A stretch of DNA of 45,626 nt. Origin: Deltaproteobacteria bacterium. GTDB lineage: Bacteria > Desulfobacterota > Syntrophia > Syntrophales > UBA5619. Under the pieces are notes generated by a model. It saw only the letters and a program-made list of their open reading frames with translations, searched no databases and had not been told where the DNA came from. Every line of letters starts with the position of its first letter. The first letter of the stretch is position 1. Made by a program: the position numbers and the translations under genes. Location of the stretch: the NCBI GenBank assembly GCA_021817825.1, contig JAKAFS010000022.1, positions 1 through 45,626 of the forward strand, written 5' to 3'. Shown here one piece after another: positions 15,719-25,034 of this stretch.

Positions 15719-16987
15719 ATGAAGAAGCGAAGCAGGAGCATCGGGATTGCAGTTGCGGCCGGTATCTTGATCCTTTTGGGGATCGTATTTGCCCTGAATC
15801 CCGGCGGGGTGTCGGACGGGATCAGCGAAAAGGTCAAGTCACTTGCCGCAAAGGAGGCCAAACCCGAGACCGGCGGTCACCAGGGTCACGGCGGCGCGCC
15901 TCCTGCTCCGTCCCCGGCGGCGGAGTCATCGCCGCCGACCGGCATGCAGACCTCCGAAACGGCGGCGCCGGAGGCCCCGACCGTGGAGATCCCGACGGAC
16001 AAACAGCCGCTCATCGGCATGAAGAGCGTGGCCGTGGCCGTCCGGGAGCTTCGCCGGACGATCCGCACCGTGGGCCGGGTGGAGTACGACGAGCGAAGGT
16101 TAAGGACCGTCAACGCGAAGTTCGAGGGGTGGATCGAGCGGCTCTATGTCGATTACACCGGCCGACCCGTGAGGAAGGGAGAACCTTTGGCCGATCTTTA
16201 CAGTCCGGAACTCCTGGCGACCCAGAAGGAATACCTCCAACTCCTCAAATGGAGCCGGGAGGCGAAAGCCGATGGCGGCAGCGTGACGGACAAGATGGTG
16301 AGTCGCGATGCCGGGGCCCTGGCTGCTGCGGCGCGGGAGCGGCTCAAACTCTGGGATATCTCGGACGAACAGATCCGGAAGATCGGAGAGACGGGCGAGC
16401 CGGTCCGGACGCTGACGCTCTACAGCCCCGTCGACGGCCATGTGGTCCAGAAGATGGCGGTCCAGGGGATGCGAGTCATGGCCGGAGAGAAACTCTTCGA
16501 CGTGGCCGATCTCCAGTCCCTCTGGGTCATCGCCGACATCTACGAGATGGATCTGCCCCAGGTCCGGCCGGGACTGGAGGCGGCGATCGCGCTTGCCGGC
16601 GATCCCGGCCGGGTGTATCGCGCCCGGGTCGATTTCATCAGCCCGTCGCTCGCCGGGGACACGCGGACGGCCAAGGCGCGGTTCGTCGTCACCGCTCCCG
16701 GGGAGAAGGTCAAACCCCAGATGTACACCGACGTGGAGATCCGGATCGGCCTGGGGCGGAGGCTTTCCGTCCCCGACGACGCGGTGATCGACACGGGCGC
16801 CCGGCAGGTGGTTTACGTGGACAAGGGGGACGGCAACTACGAACCGCGGGAGGTGCAGCTCGGACCGCGGACCGAGGGATTCCGGGAGGTGCTTCAGGGT
16901 CTCAAGGCAGGTGAAAAGGTGGCCGCCTCGGCCGCTTTCCTGGTCGATTCCGAAGCGCAGCTCCGCGGCGTGCGGCCGCTGAGATAA
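15719..16987 (+). CDS. cusB: CusB-like periplasmic adaptor (membrane fusion protein)
   Basis: A 422-residue adaptor joining CusA to CusC. It has an N-terminal membrane anchor (residues 8-27), then a disordered Pro/Ala-rich linker with GGHQGHGG, which may bind metal. The adaptor core follows: beta-barrel start IRTVGRVEYDERRLRTVNAKFEGWIERLYVDYTG, hairpin with YSPELLATQKEYLQLL, lipoyl half-motif TLYSPVDGHVVQKMAVQGMRVMAGEKLF, and the membrane-proximal domain ending SAAFLVDSEAQLRG, typical of the heavy-metal adaptor subfamily. E. coli CusB uses N-terminal methionines to receive copper from CusF; here the linker has few methionines and more histidines. It follows cusC by 13 bases. A hairpin overlaps the stop codon, and a 383-base gap separates it from cusA. 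Confidence 0.9.
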   Translation: MKKRSRSIGIAVAAGILILLGIVFALNPGGVSDGISEKVKSLAAKEAKPETGGHQGHGGAPPAPSPAAESSPPTGMQTSETAAPEAPTVEIPTDKQPLIGMKSVAVAVRELRRTIRTVGRVEYDERRLRTVNAKFEGWIERLYVDYTGRPVRKGEPLADLYSPELLATQKEYLQLLKWSREAKADGGSVTDKMVSRDAGALAAAARERLKLWDISDEQIRKIGETGEPVRTLTLYSPVDGHVVQKMAVQGMRVMAGEKLFDVADLQSLWVIADIYEMDLPQVRPGLEAAIALAGDPGRVYRARVDFISPSLAGDTRTAKARFVVTAPGEKVKPQMYTDVEIRIGLGRRLSVPDDAVIDTGARQVVYVDKGDGNYEPREVQLGPRTEGFREVLQGLKAGEKVAASAAFLVDSEAQLRGVRPLR

Positions 16988-17008
16988 TAGGGGGACAGCT
17001 CCCCTATT
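16986..17008 (+). other. Hairpin overlapping the cusB stop codon
   Basis: AATAGGGG (16986-16993) and CCCCTATT (17001-17008) form a perfect eight-base stem with loop GACAGCT, starting inside the TAA of cusB. It is followed by CCCCC and not by T residues, so a role in mRNA 3'-end protection or processing is more likely than termination. Confidence 0.45.
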
Positions 17009-17370
17009 CCCCCACCCATGACCGGGGCGGGGGAGCGGAATTCCGTAAGGCGCGAATTGATATTTTCCCGGGGTACCCTGACCCCGCAGAGGAGCGCCCG
17101 CAACGGCAATTGTCTGAGCGCGAAGCGCGAGTTTTGCCGTTGCAGCGAAGCGAGGAGGCTCAGGGTCGGGGAAAGATCCTGAGCGCCTGGGAATCCGCGA
17201 TCTCCGCTGCCTCCGGCAGATTTAATAAAGGAATGCCGCGCCGGGGACCTGATGACCCAAGGCAAAGCGGCTCGGGTTGAATGGCTGAAGAGACCTGATG
17301 CCCCAAGGTAAGGGACGGAAAGAGCGGGTCCAACGGTTCAAGATCGACATCGGTCGCGAGGGATAATAAA
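16988..17370 (+). other. Structured 383-base non-coding gap between cusB and cusA
   Basis: No credible gene was seen here. The stretch is rich in inverted repeats: an outer stem ACCCTGA/TCAGGGT (17075-17081 with 17160-17166), an inner perfect ten-base stem GCAACGGCAA/TTGCCGTTGC (17100-17109 with 17134-17143), and a central GCGC-GAA-GCGC hairpin (17118-17128). Further right are two 20-base direct repeats (17246-17265 and 17292-17311). In other cus operons the adaptor and RND genes lie close together or with cusF between them. The gap may be a repeat insertion, a decayed gene, or an untranslated control element for cusA. A GAGGG site precedes the cusA ATG. Confidence 0.55.
17246..17311 (+). repeat. 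Two direct 20-base repeats upstream of cusA
   Basis: The unit GACCTGATGACCCAAGGCAA (17246-17265) recurs at 17292-17311 with two changes (CC for AC, T for C), 46 bases apart. The repeats lie 60-125 bases before the cusA start. They could be protein-binding sites or the remnant of a duplication; no known motif was recognised. Confidence 0.5.
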
Positions 17371-20300
17371 ATGATCGCCAAATTGATCGAATTCAGTGCC
17401 AAGAATCGCTTCCTCATTTTTTTGCTTATCCTGGGCTCCATCGGCTGGGGCGTGTGGGCGCTGAAGCATACGCCGCTCGACGCCCTGCCCGATCTGAGCG
17501 ACACCCAGGTGATCATCTACACCGAATGGCCGGGCCGCAGCCCCGACCTGATCGAGGATCAGGTGACCTATCCGATCACCTCGACGCTGCTCGCGGCGCC
17601 GAAGGTGCAGGTGGTGCGCGGCTTCTCCTTTCTGGGAAGTTCGTTCATCTACGTCATCTTCGACGAGGGGACGGACATCTACTGGGCCAGGAGCCGGATC
17701 CTCGAGTATCTTCAGGCGGTCAAGAACAAGCTTCCTGCCGAGGTCAATCCGACGCTCGGTCCCGACGCCACCAGTCTCGGCTGGGGTTTCTCCTACGCCC
17801 TCGTGGACGAGACGGGAAAGTACGATCTCTCCCAGCTCCGTTCGCTCCAGGATTACAACCTGAAGCTCGCGATCGAAAGCGTACCCGGCGTCTCCCAGGT
17901 CGCCAGTCTCGGCGGGTTCGTCAAGCAGTACCAGATCACCGTCGATCCGGTCCGCCTTTCGGGCTACAATATCCAGATCCAGAAGGTCATGGAGGCGGTC
18001 CGGAAAAGCAACCTCGACGTGGAAGGCCGGGTTCTGGAACTCTCCGGCGTCGAATACATGGTCCGGGGACGCGGCTATGTCAAGAGCATCAAGGATCTGG
18101 AGGAGATCTCCGTGGGGGCGGGCCCGAACGGGACGCCGATCTACCTCAAGGACGTGGCCCGGATCCAGCTCGGTCCGGAGATCCGCCGGGGCCTCGCGGA
18201 CCTGGACGGCCGCGGGGAGGTGACCGCCGGAATCGTGGTCGTCCGGTTCGGCGAAAATGTCCTTTCCGTGATCGAACGGGTCAAGGAACGGTTGAAAAAG
18301 GACATCGAGCCGAGCCTCCCCAAGGGGGTGAAGGTGGTCGTCACCTACGATCGCTCCGAGCTGATCGGTCGGGCCGTGGATACCCTGAAGGAGGAGATCC
18401 TCAAGCTGACCATCGCCGTCAGCATCGTCTGCATCGTCTTTCTGTTCCATCTCCCCTCGGCGCTGGTCGTGATCCTGACCCTTCCGATCGCGATCCTCAT
18501 CTCCTTCATCTGCATGTTCTACCTGGGGGTGACCTCGAACATCATGAGCCTCAGCGGGATCGCCATCGCCATCGGGGCCATGGTGGACGCCTCGATCATC
18601 ATGGTGGAAAACGCCCACAAGAAGTTGGAGGAGTGGGAGGCGGCCGGCCGGCACGGGGATCGGACCCAGGTGGTCATCGATGCGGCCAAGGAGGTGGGAC
18701 CGTCGCTCTTCTTTTCCCTGCTGGTCATCACCGTGGGCTTCCTGCCCGTGTTCACGCTGGAGGCCCAGGCGGGTCGGCTTTTCAAACCGCTCGCCTACAC
18801 CAAGACCTTCGCCATGCTCTTCTCCTCCTTTTTGGCCGTGACCCTGACGCCGGTGTTGATGACCCTCTTCATCCGCGGGAAGATCCGGCCCGAAGAGAAG
18901 AATCCCATCAGTCATGTTCTCCACCGCCTCTATGAGCCGGTGGCCCGCCTGGCCCTGCGCTTCCGGAAGGGCGTCATCGTCCTGGCCCTGATCATCCTGG
19001 CGGCCACGGTCTACCCGTTTATGAAGCTGGGGTCGGAGTTCATGCCGCCCCTCTATGAAGGGACCCTCTTCTACATGCCCGTGACGGTGCCCGCGGCCTC
19101 GATCGCCGAGGCGGGAAAATTGCTCGCCCTCCAGGACAAGATCATCAAGGCCGTCCCCGAGGTGGCCCAGGTTTTCGGCAAGGCGGGCCGGGCCGAGACG
19201 GCCACGGACCCGGCGCCCCTGGAGATGTTCGAGACGGTGATCAACCTGAAACCGGAGGAAGAGTGGCGGCCGGGGATGACGGTGGAGCAGCTCAAGAACG
19301 AACTCAACGACGCCCTTTCCATCCCCGGGGTGTCGAATTCCTTCACCATGCCGATCAAGGCCCGGATCGACATGCTCTCCACCGGGATCCGGACGCCCGT
19401 GGGGATCAAGGTGATGGGACCGGACATCGGGGAGATCGAAAAAATCGGTCTGGCCCTCGAAGAGCGGCTGAAGGGCGTCCCGGGGACAAGGAGCGTCTAT
19501 GCCGAACGGGTGACCACGGGCTATTTCCTCGATGTCGTGGTCCGGCGGGACCGGATTGCCCGCTACGGCCTGACGGTGGAGGACGTCCAGGAACTCGTTT
19601 CCTCGGCCATCGGCGGGGAGAATTTGACCACGACGGTGGAGGGACGGGGACGCTATCCCGTCAACGTCCGCTATCCGCGCGAATTGCGCAACGATCCGGA
19701 ATCGATCCGGCGGATCCTCGTTCCGGTCATGATGCCGGGGACGCCGGCGGCCGCTTCCGGTTCGGCCGGGATGGCGGCCGGCCGGAATATCCTCCAGATT
19801 CCCCTGGGGGAACTGGTGGATGTCCGGATCGTCAAGGGGCCGACGGCGATCAAGAGCGAGGAAGGACAGCTGGCCGCCTATGTCTTTATCGATTTCGGGG
19901 GAAGGGATTTCGGCGGCTACGTCAACGAGGCCAAGGCCAAGGTGGCGGATCTGAAGATTCCCGAGGGATACCGGCTCACCTGGAGCGGCGAGTACGAGAA
20001 TCTCGTCCGGACCCACGAGAAGCTCAAGATGGTCATTCCGCTCACGCTTCTGATCATCGTCATCCTGATCTACTTCAACACGAAGTCGGCCACGAAAACC
20101 ATGATCGTGCTATTGGCCGTTCCTTTCTCCCTGGTCGGATCGTTCTGGTTCCTCTATCTGCTCGGCTACAACATGAGCATCGCCGTCTGGGTGGGGATCA
20201 TCGCGCTGGCGGGGCTCGACGCGGAGACCGGGGTCGTCATGCTCCTCTATCTCGATCTGGCCTACGACGAGTGGGTGAAAAAAGGCAAGATGAAAACCCT

Positions 20301-20550
20301 GGCCGATCTCCAGGAGGCCATCATGCACGGGGCGGTGAAGAGGATCCGGCCGAAGATCATGACCGTCTCGGTGATCCTCGCGGGCTTGATCCCGATCATG
20401 TTCTCCCACGGCGCCGGCGCCGACGTGATGAAGCGGATCGCCGCCCCCATGGTCGGGGGCGTCATCACCTCCACGATCCTGGAACTGGTCATCTACCCGG
20501 CGATCTACCGGATCTGGAAGGGACGGGGGCTGAACCCGGCAGGGAAGTAG
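17371..20550 (+). CDS. cusA: CusA-type Cu(I)/Ag(I) RND efflux pump
   Basis: A 1059-residue inner-membrane RND transporter of the heavy-metal (HME) class, driven by the proton gradient. It starts MIAKLIEFSAKNRFLIFLLI and has twelve expected TM helices with two large periplasmic loops. The proton-relay aspartate in TM4 is D406 (GAMVDASIIMVENAHK), matching E. coli D405. The three methionines of the E. coli copper path (573, 623, 672) are conserved as M569 (YMPVT), M619 (PLEMFET) and M668 (IDMLSTG), with identical spacing of 50 and 49. This places it among monovalent Cu/Ag pumps, not Zn/Co/Cd CzcA pumps. The order cusC-cusB-cusA gives a full tripartite system. An insert rich in Gly/Ala/Ser (GTPAAASGSAGMAAG) near residues 790-805 resembles loops seen in other CusA proteins. 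Confidence 0.95.
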   Translation: MIAKLIEFSAKNRFLIFLLILGSIGWGVWALKHTPLDALPDLSDTQVIIYTEWPGRSPDLIEDQVTYPITSTLLAAPKVQVVRGFSFLGSSFIYVIFDEGTDIYWARSRILEYLQAVKNKLPAEVNPTLGPDATSLGWGFSYALVDETGKYDLSQLRSLQDYNLKLAIESVPGVSQVASLGGFVKQYQITVDPVRLSGYNIQIQKVMEAVRKSNLDVEGRVLELSGVEYMVRGRGYVKSIKDLEEISVGAGPNGTPIYLKDVARIQLGPEIRRGLADLDGRGEVTAGIVVVRFGENVLSVIERVKERLKKDIEPSLPKGVKVVVTYDRSELIGRAVDTLKEEILKLTIAVSIVCIVFLFHLPSALVVILTLPIAILISFICMFYLGVTSNIMSLSGIAIAIGAMVDASIIMVENAHKKLEEWEAAGRHGDRTQVVIDAAKEVGPSLFFSLLVITVGFLPVFTLEAQAGRLFKPLAYTKTFAMLFSSFLAVTLTPVLMTLFIRGKIRPEEKNPISHVLHRLYEPVARLALRFRKGVIVLALIILAATVYPFMKLGSEFMPPLYEGTLFYMPVTVPAASIAEAGKLLALQDKIIKAVPEVAQVFGKAGRAETATDPAPLEMFETVINLKPEEEWRPGMTVEQLKNELNDALSIPGVSNSFTMPIKARIDMLSTGIRTPVGIKVMGPDIGEIEKIGLALEERLKGVPGTRSVYAERVTTGYFLDVVVRRDRIARYGLTVEDVQELVSSAIGGENLTTTVEGRGRYPVNVRYPRELRNDPESIRRILVPVMMPGTPAAASGSAGMAAGRNILQIPLGELVDVRIVKGPTAIKSEEGQLAAYVFIDFGGRDFGGYVNEAKAKVADLKIPEGYRLTWSGEYENLVRTHEKLKMVIPLTLLIIVILIYFNTKSATKTMIVLLAVPFSLVGSFWFLYLLGYNMSIAVWVGIIALAGLDAETGVVMLLYLDLAYDEWVKKGKMKTLADLQEAIMHGAVKRIRPKIMTVSVILAGLIPIMFSHGAGADVMKRIAAPMVGGVITSTILELVIYPAIYRIWKGRGLNPAGK

Positions 20551-20700
20551 GACTTCGGCATCCCCTTGCTGCCGATTCCCGCTCTCCGCTCGGGTCGGGA
20601 CACGCGTCGCTCGCGGGAAGGACCGTGCGGGGGGCGGCGGTTGCGAGAGGGGAATGAACTATTGGCGATATCCTCGTCACGGGGCCGGAACCCTGGAGCG

Positions 20701-23700
20701 TCATTTTCGGTCCAGCTCCTTCCGGACCGCCAGCCCCAGCTTCTCCTGGATATAGGGCTTGCGGAGATAGTCGCCCGCCCCCAGGGCCTGGGCTGAAAGG
20801 ACCCGATCCGTTTCGGAAAAGCCGCTGACGATGAGCGCCTTCTGACCGGGATGGATCTCCAGGATCTTCCGGTAGGTATCCAGGCCGTCCATCCCCGGCT
20901 CCATGATCATGTCGAGCACCACCAGATCGAAGGAACGTCCCTTGAGCACTTCCAGGGCCTCCTCGCCGCTTGCGGCCGTGGCGACCTTGTAGTTCAGCCG
21001 GCCCAGCATGTTGGCCGCCAGTTCGCGTTGCTCGCCGATGTCGTCCACCACCAGGATCGATTCTTCCCTGCCGACGTATTCCGAAGCGGGAACCGTCGCC
21101 GCGGCTGCGGCCGGTGTTTCTCTCGTGACCGGAAAGTAGAGGGTGAAAACAGTTCCCTTGCCCCTCTCGCTTTGGACATCGATGTAGCCCTGGTGATCCT
21201 TGACCGTTCCCCAGACCACCGCCAGCCCCAGGCCCGTTCCGCTCCGGCCCATGACCTTTTTGGTATAGAAGGGCTCGAAGATGTGTTTCAGATCCGTATC
21301 GGCGATGCCTTCCCCGGTATCGGCGATGGACAGAACGGCGTAATCGCCTTCCCGGACATTGTCGTATCCCTGAACCGGCCGGTCGAGAGTCCGGTTGGCC
21401 GTGCCGAGGGTCACCGTTCCGCCGTCGGGCATGGCTTCCAACGCATTGGTCAGGAGGTTCATGACGGTTTTATACAAGTGGGAAGGGGACCCCTTGATGT
21501 TCAGGAGGTTCGGGTCCGGAGTGAGTTCGATCCGGACCCGGGGATGGGTGGAACGCAGGGCCTCCCATTCGGGCGTTTTATGAAATTCCTCGATGACCGA
21601 GTTGAGGTTGACGACGCTTTCCGAAGGGACGCCCCGCCGGGCCAGGGTCAGCAGATCCTGGACGATGGCCGCGGCCCTGGTGCCGCCCTTCATGATCTTC
21701 TCGACGTGGCTCCGAAGACCGCTTTGCGCCGAAAGATCGTCGAGCAGCAGCTCCGCATAGCCGACCAGGATCCCCAGGACATTGTTGAGGTCGTGGGCGA
21801 CGCCGCCCGCCAGCGTGCCCAGGGCCTCCATCTTTTCCGCCCGCTGGAGCCGTTCCTGCAAACTCTTGCGCTCCTCCTCGGCCCGCTTGCGTTCCGTGAT
21901 TTCCGTGGCCACGCCGCACATGCCGCGTACCCGGCCGTCGCCGTCCCGGAGGGGAAATTTGATGGAGATAAAGAAGCGCTGGCCGCCGGCGTCTTCCAGG
22001 AGCTCCTCTTTTTCCTGAACGGTGCCCGCTTCCATGACCGTCAGATCGTTCAACCGGAATTGCCGACCGACGGGGCCGGGAAACAGATCCTCGTCCGTCT
22101 TCCCCAGGGCGGCTTCCCGTTGCAGCCCGGTGACCGTTTCCCATTGACGGTTGATCATCTCGTAGCGCCCTTCCCGATCCTTGACAAAGATGAGCGTCCC
22201 GCTGTGTTCGATCAGATCGGACAAAAAACGCCGATTTTCGCGAAGCTTTTCCTCCGTCCGCTTCTGTTCCGTGATATCCTGGATGATGCCGAACACCACG
22301 TTCCGATCGCGGTCATATTCGGCGACCGAGTGGATGTCCACCGTCTCTCCCGTATCGGGCCGGCGGATCTTGAACTCCACGTCGTAAGGGCGGCTCTCGG
22401 TGATGAGCTCCTGTAGCGCCCGGTCGAGCCGCTCCCGGCACTCCGGAAGCGGGATCTTCTGCACCTCCGGGATGCTCCATTCCGCCTCGTGAAGGCCGTA
22501 GATCCGCCGCGCCCCCTCCGAGGCGAAGACCCGCTTGGACCCGAGATCGAATTCCCAGTTGCCGGACCGGGAGATGATCTCCGCCCGGGCCAGACGTTTC
22601 CGGGCGAGATCGCGTTCCTCCCGCGCCCTTTTGCGTTCCGTGATGTCCCGGGCGATGGCCTGGAGGCCGCTCACCTTGCCGTCGGCCTCGATCAGCTGCG
22701 TATTCTGGCCGACCCAGACGAGCCGACCGTCCTTTCCGACCAAGGGGGGCTCGTAGTAGGTGCTCGGGATCTTCCGGTCCAATTGCTCCCGGTAAAAGGC
22801 GATGACGGCGGCGCGGTATTCGGGCTGGACGAAATCCGCCACCTGCCTTCCCGTGATCTCCTCGGCCTTGTATCCCAGGATGGCCTCGACGACGGGATTG
22901 ATGTAGCGGATTGCCCCCTGGGCATCGGTGACATAGAGAATGTCGCCGGCATTTTGCACCATGTGCCGGTAGCGTTCCTGGGAGATCAGCAATTTCCGCG
23001 TCTGTTTCTTCACCTGGCGGCGTAGGAACCAGACCAGGGCGGAAAGGACCGCCAGCAACAAAAAAAGGACGATCAGGGGGAGAAAAAACGCCTTCGATGA
23101 CTGCCAAAAGGTCTTTCGTTCGTAGATGCCGAACCATTTTTCGTAGAGCTGCCGGTATGTTCCCCTGTTGTTTACCATGTTCAGCCCTTCGTTCAACCGG
23201 CCGAGGAGTTCCGCATCGTTCTTTTGCACGGCGAAACAGTAGGCCCTGGTCGGGAGCGGGGTGTCCAGGGCCCTCAGGGAGGGGAGCTGGAGCCGGTTGA
23301 GCAGGTAAAGTCCCTGGACCTTCGAGGAGAGCAGTGCGGCATCGTGTCTTCCGGCGGCGAGCAGCTGTAGGGCCTGACGGGGGTTTTCGACGAAGACGAG
23401 GCGGTCGGTGAATTTTTGCTCCACGAGGATGTCGTGCATGATGTCCCCCTTTTGCACGATGATCTCCCGGTTTCGCGCCTGTGCGAAGGTTCCGATCGGC
23501 GAGCCGTCCCTCACGAAGAGCCCGGCCGAAACCCGGTTGTGGGGGACCGAAAAATCGACGTTCCCGGCGCGGACCGGGGAATAGTACATCCCTGCGATCG
23601 CGTCGAGCTTTCCCGCTTCCAGTTGCGCCCGAACCTCGTTCCAGGCGCCGAGCCGGACCTCGACCTGCAGGCCGATCGTCTCTCCGACGGCCCGGATGAG

Positions 23701-23904
23701 TTCCACATTGAATCCCGTGGGTCTGCCCTGCGCATCGTTGAACTCATAGGGGGGGTAGTCGTTGTCGCCGCCCACGACGATCGCTTGCCGGGGACTTTCC
23801 GCAGGTCTCTGGGCCAGGGCCGGTCCGGACGGCAAACCGAGCCAGGATAGGACGAACAGAACGACCGGTACCAGTGGCAGCGGGAATCGGGGTCTTTTCA
23901 CCAT
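20701..23904 (-). CDS. Hybrid sensor kinase with periplasmic solute-binding domain
   Basis: A 1067-residue membrane hybrid kinase read leftward. A signal/anchor segment is followed by a type-3 solute-binding domain (about residues 35-265; [20 protein letters not shown]), as in BvgS/EvgS-type sensors that bind amino acids or small ligands. A TM helix near 275-295 leads to several PAS/PAC modules (about 310-660; for example [20 protein letters not shown] and [15 protein letters not shown]), then HisKA with H704 ([13 protein letters not shown]), an ATPase domain ([28 protein letters not shown]) and a C-terminal receiver with D998 ([13 protein letters not shown]). The output partner is not encoded nearby, so it presumably acts on an unlinked regulator. 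The start is either the ATG at 23904 or the adjacent GTG; AAGGAG is close upstream. The ligand is unknown. Confidence 0.9.
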   Translation of the reverse strand: MVKRPRFPLPLVPVVLFVLSWLGLPSGPALAQRPAESPRQAIVVGGDNDYPPYEFNDAQGRPTGFNVELIRAVGETIGLQVEVRLGAWNEVRAQLEAGKLDAIAGMYYSPVRAGNVDFSVPHNRVSAGLFVRDGSPIGTFAQARNREIIVQKGDIMHDILVEQKFTDRLVFVENPRQALQLLAAGRHDAALLSSKVQGLYLLNRLQLPSLRALDTPLPTRAYCFAVQKNDAELLGRLNEGLNMVNNRGTYRQLYEKWFGIYERKTFWQSSKAFFLPLIVLFLLLAVLSALVWFLRRQVKKQTRKLLISQERYRHMVQNAGDILYVTDAQGAIRYINPVVEAILGYKAEEITGRQVADFVQPEYRAAVIAFYREQLDRKIPSTYYEPPLVGKDGRLVWVGQNTQLIEADGKVSGLQAIARDITERKRAREERDLARKRLARAEIISRSGNWEFDLGSKRVFASEGARRIYGLHEAEWSIPEVQKIPLPECRERLDRALQELITESRPYDVEFKIRRPDTGETVDIHSVAEYDRDRNVVFGIIQDITEQKRTEEKLRENRRFLSDLIEHSGTLIFVKDREGRYEMINRQWETVTGLQREAALGKTDEDLFPGPVGRQFRLNDLTVMEAGTVQEKEELLEDAGGQRFFISIKFPLRDGDGRVRGMCGVATEITERKRAEEERKSLQERLQRAEKMEALGTLAGGVAHDLNNVLGILVGYAELLLDDLSAQSGLRSHVEKIMKGGTRAAAIVQDLLTLARRGVPSESVVNLNSVIEEFHKTPEWEALRSTHPRVRIELTPDPNLLNIKGSPSHLYKTVMNLLTNALEAMPDGGTVTLGTANRTLDRPVQGYDNVREGDYAVLSIADTGEGIADTDLKHIFEPFYTKKVMGRSGTGLGLAVVWGTVKDHQGYIDVQSERGKGTVFTLYFPVTRETPAAAAATVPASEYVGREESILVVDDIGEQRELAANMLGRLNYKVATAASGEEALEVLKGRSFDLVVLDMIMEPGMDGLDTYRKILEIHPGQKALIVSGFSETDRVLSAQALGAGDYLRKPYIQEKLGLAVRKELDRK

Positions 23905-24031
23905 CAGCTCCTTGGGGGCGCAGATGCCTGCCCGGCGAACGATTAAGTTGGGAAACTGCGAAGTTATAATATCTCACAGTTTCGAAGAACTTTCAAATGG
24001 TACTGGGGACATGAAAGCCGCAATCCGGTTC

Positions 24032-24059
24032 TTGACAAATTCTGGTCGGGGTGTATTCT
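24032..24059 (+). promoter_or_regulatory. Sigma-70-type promoter of the thi operon
   Basis: A perfect -35 box TTGACA (24032-24037) is followed after 16 bases by TATTCT (24054-24059). The predicted start near 24066 places the TPP riboswitch at the very 5' end of the transcript. Confidence 0.65.
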
Positions 24060-24081
24060 GCTGCCACTGTTGCTCCATGGC

Positions 24082-24165
24082 AACCGTTAGGGGTGCTCGG
24101 GATCGCCGGGCTGAAATGATACCCTGATTACCTGATCTGGTTAATGCCAGCGTAGGGAAACGGTT
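24082..24165 (+). promoter_or_regulatory. TPP riboswitch (THI element)
   Basis: The conserved blocks of the thiamine pyrophosphate aptamer are all present: GGGGTGC, GGCTGAAATGATACCC, ACCTGATCTGGTTAATGCCAG and CGTAGGGAA. The closing stem P1 is a perfect seven-base helix, AACCGTT (24082-24088) with AACGGTT (24159-24165). Ligand binding stabilises P1 and leaves the downstream terminator free to form, so thiGHSE should be shut off when TPP is plentiful. Confidence 0.96.
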
Positions 24166-24198
24166 AGAACCATCAGCGGAGATACCTTTCTTCCGTAG

Positions 24199-24230
24199 CC
24201 GTTTCCCTTTTGGGGGAGACGGTTTTTTTT
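24199..24230 (+). terminator. Riboswitch-controlled intrinsic terminator
   Basis: CCGTTTCCC (24199-24207) pairs with GGGAGACGG (24214-24222), including one G-T pair, and is followed by eight T (24223-24230). The left arm is also complementary, with a G-T at one position, to 24155-24166 in the aptamer's 3' strand, giving a 12-base antiterminator that excludes P1. This is the expression platform of the TPP switch. Confidence 0.92.
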
Positions 24231-24252
24231 GTTCATGAAGAAAGGCAAAAAA

Positions 24253-25029
24253 ATGAAAATGAAAGATCCTCTGGTGATTGCCGGCCGCTCCTTCGGGTCG
24301 CGGTTGCTTTTGGGTACCGGGAAGTTCCCCTCTCCGGTCGTGATGAAGGAGGCCCTGGACGCCTCGGGGGCGGAGATTGTGACCGTGGCCCTCCGGCGCG
24401 TCGATTTCGCAGATGCCCAGGACGGCATCCTGGGCGTCGTGGATGCGAGCCGCTACCTCCTGCTGCCCAACACTTCGGGCGCCCGGGATGCCGAAGAGGC
24501 CGTCCGGCTGGCGAGGCTGGCCCGGGCCGCCGGCTGCGAACCCTGGGTCAAGCTCGAGGTGACGCCCGATCCCGCCACCCTCCTGCCCGATCCGATCGAG
24601 ACGCTCAAGGCCGCGGAAATCCTCGTCCGGGAAGGGTTCATCGTTCTTCCCTACATCAACGCCGATCCGGTCCTTGCCAAACGGCTGGAGGAGGCCGGGA
24701 CGGCGACGGTCATGCCGCTCGGCGCCCCCATCGGCTCCAACCGGGGGTTGAAGACCCGCGAGCTGATCGAGATCATCATCGCGAAAGCCCGGGTGCCCGT
24801 CGTCGTCGATGCCGGGCTGGGCGCGCCTTCGCAGGCGGCCGAGGCGTTGGAGCTGGGCGCCGATGCGGTGCTGGTCAATACGGCGGTGGCGGTCGCCGGT
24901 CACCCGGCCGCGATGGCGCGGGCCTTCAAAAAAGGGGTGGCGGCCGGTCGCGAGGCTTTTCTTGCCGGCCTCGGCCGGCCGCAAAAAAGGGCCGAGGCCT
25001 CGAGCCCCCTGACCGGTTTTTTGAGGTGA
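24253..25029 (+). CDS. thiG: Thiazole synthase ThiG
   Basis: A 258-residue TIM-barrel enzyme that forms the thiazole phosphate of thiamine from 1-deoxyxylulose 5-phosphate, dehydroglycine and sulfur on ThiS thiocarboxylate. Earlier in-frame starts (24229 TTG, 24235 ATG) abut the terminator T-run without a ribosome site; AAAGG seven bases before the ATG at 24253 supports that start and gives the usual family length. Landmarks are GTGKFPSP, the Schiff-base lysine K100 in [19 protein letters not shown] and the phosphate-binding [28 protein letters not shown]. It is first in the TPP-controlled operon, immediately followed by thiH. The identification is secure. Confidence 0.97.
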   Translation: MKMKDPLVIAGRSFGSRLLLGTGKFPSPVVMKEALDASGAEIVTVALRRVDFADAQDGILGVVDASRYLLLPNTSGARDAEEAVRLARLARAAGCEPWVKLEVTPDPATLLPDPIETLKAAEILVREGFIVLPYINADPVLAKRLEEAGTATVMPLGAPIGSNRGLKTRELIEIIIAKARVPVVVDAGLGAPSQAAEALELGADAVLVNTAVAVAGHPAAMARAFKKGVAAGREAFLAGLGRPQKRAEASSPLTGFLR

Positions 25030-25034
25030 AGGAG

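Noticed and set aside
17338..20016. Long open frame on the minus strand opposite cusA (892 codons)
   Set aside because: It mirrors the cusA codons of a GC-rich gene, has His/Asp/Gly-rich low-complexity sequence and no recognisable domain; cusA is certain.
20551..20700. Terminator between cusA and the hybrid kinase gene
   Set aside because: The sequence is GC-rich with weak inverted repeats, but no stem with a T-run was found on either strand.
24210..25034. In-frame extension upstream of thiH, suggesting a ThiG-ThiH fusion
   Set aside because: It is the wrong frame of thiG; thiG itself is intact and thiH has its normal N-terminus at 25035.
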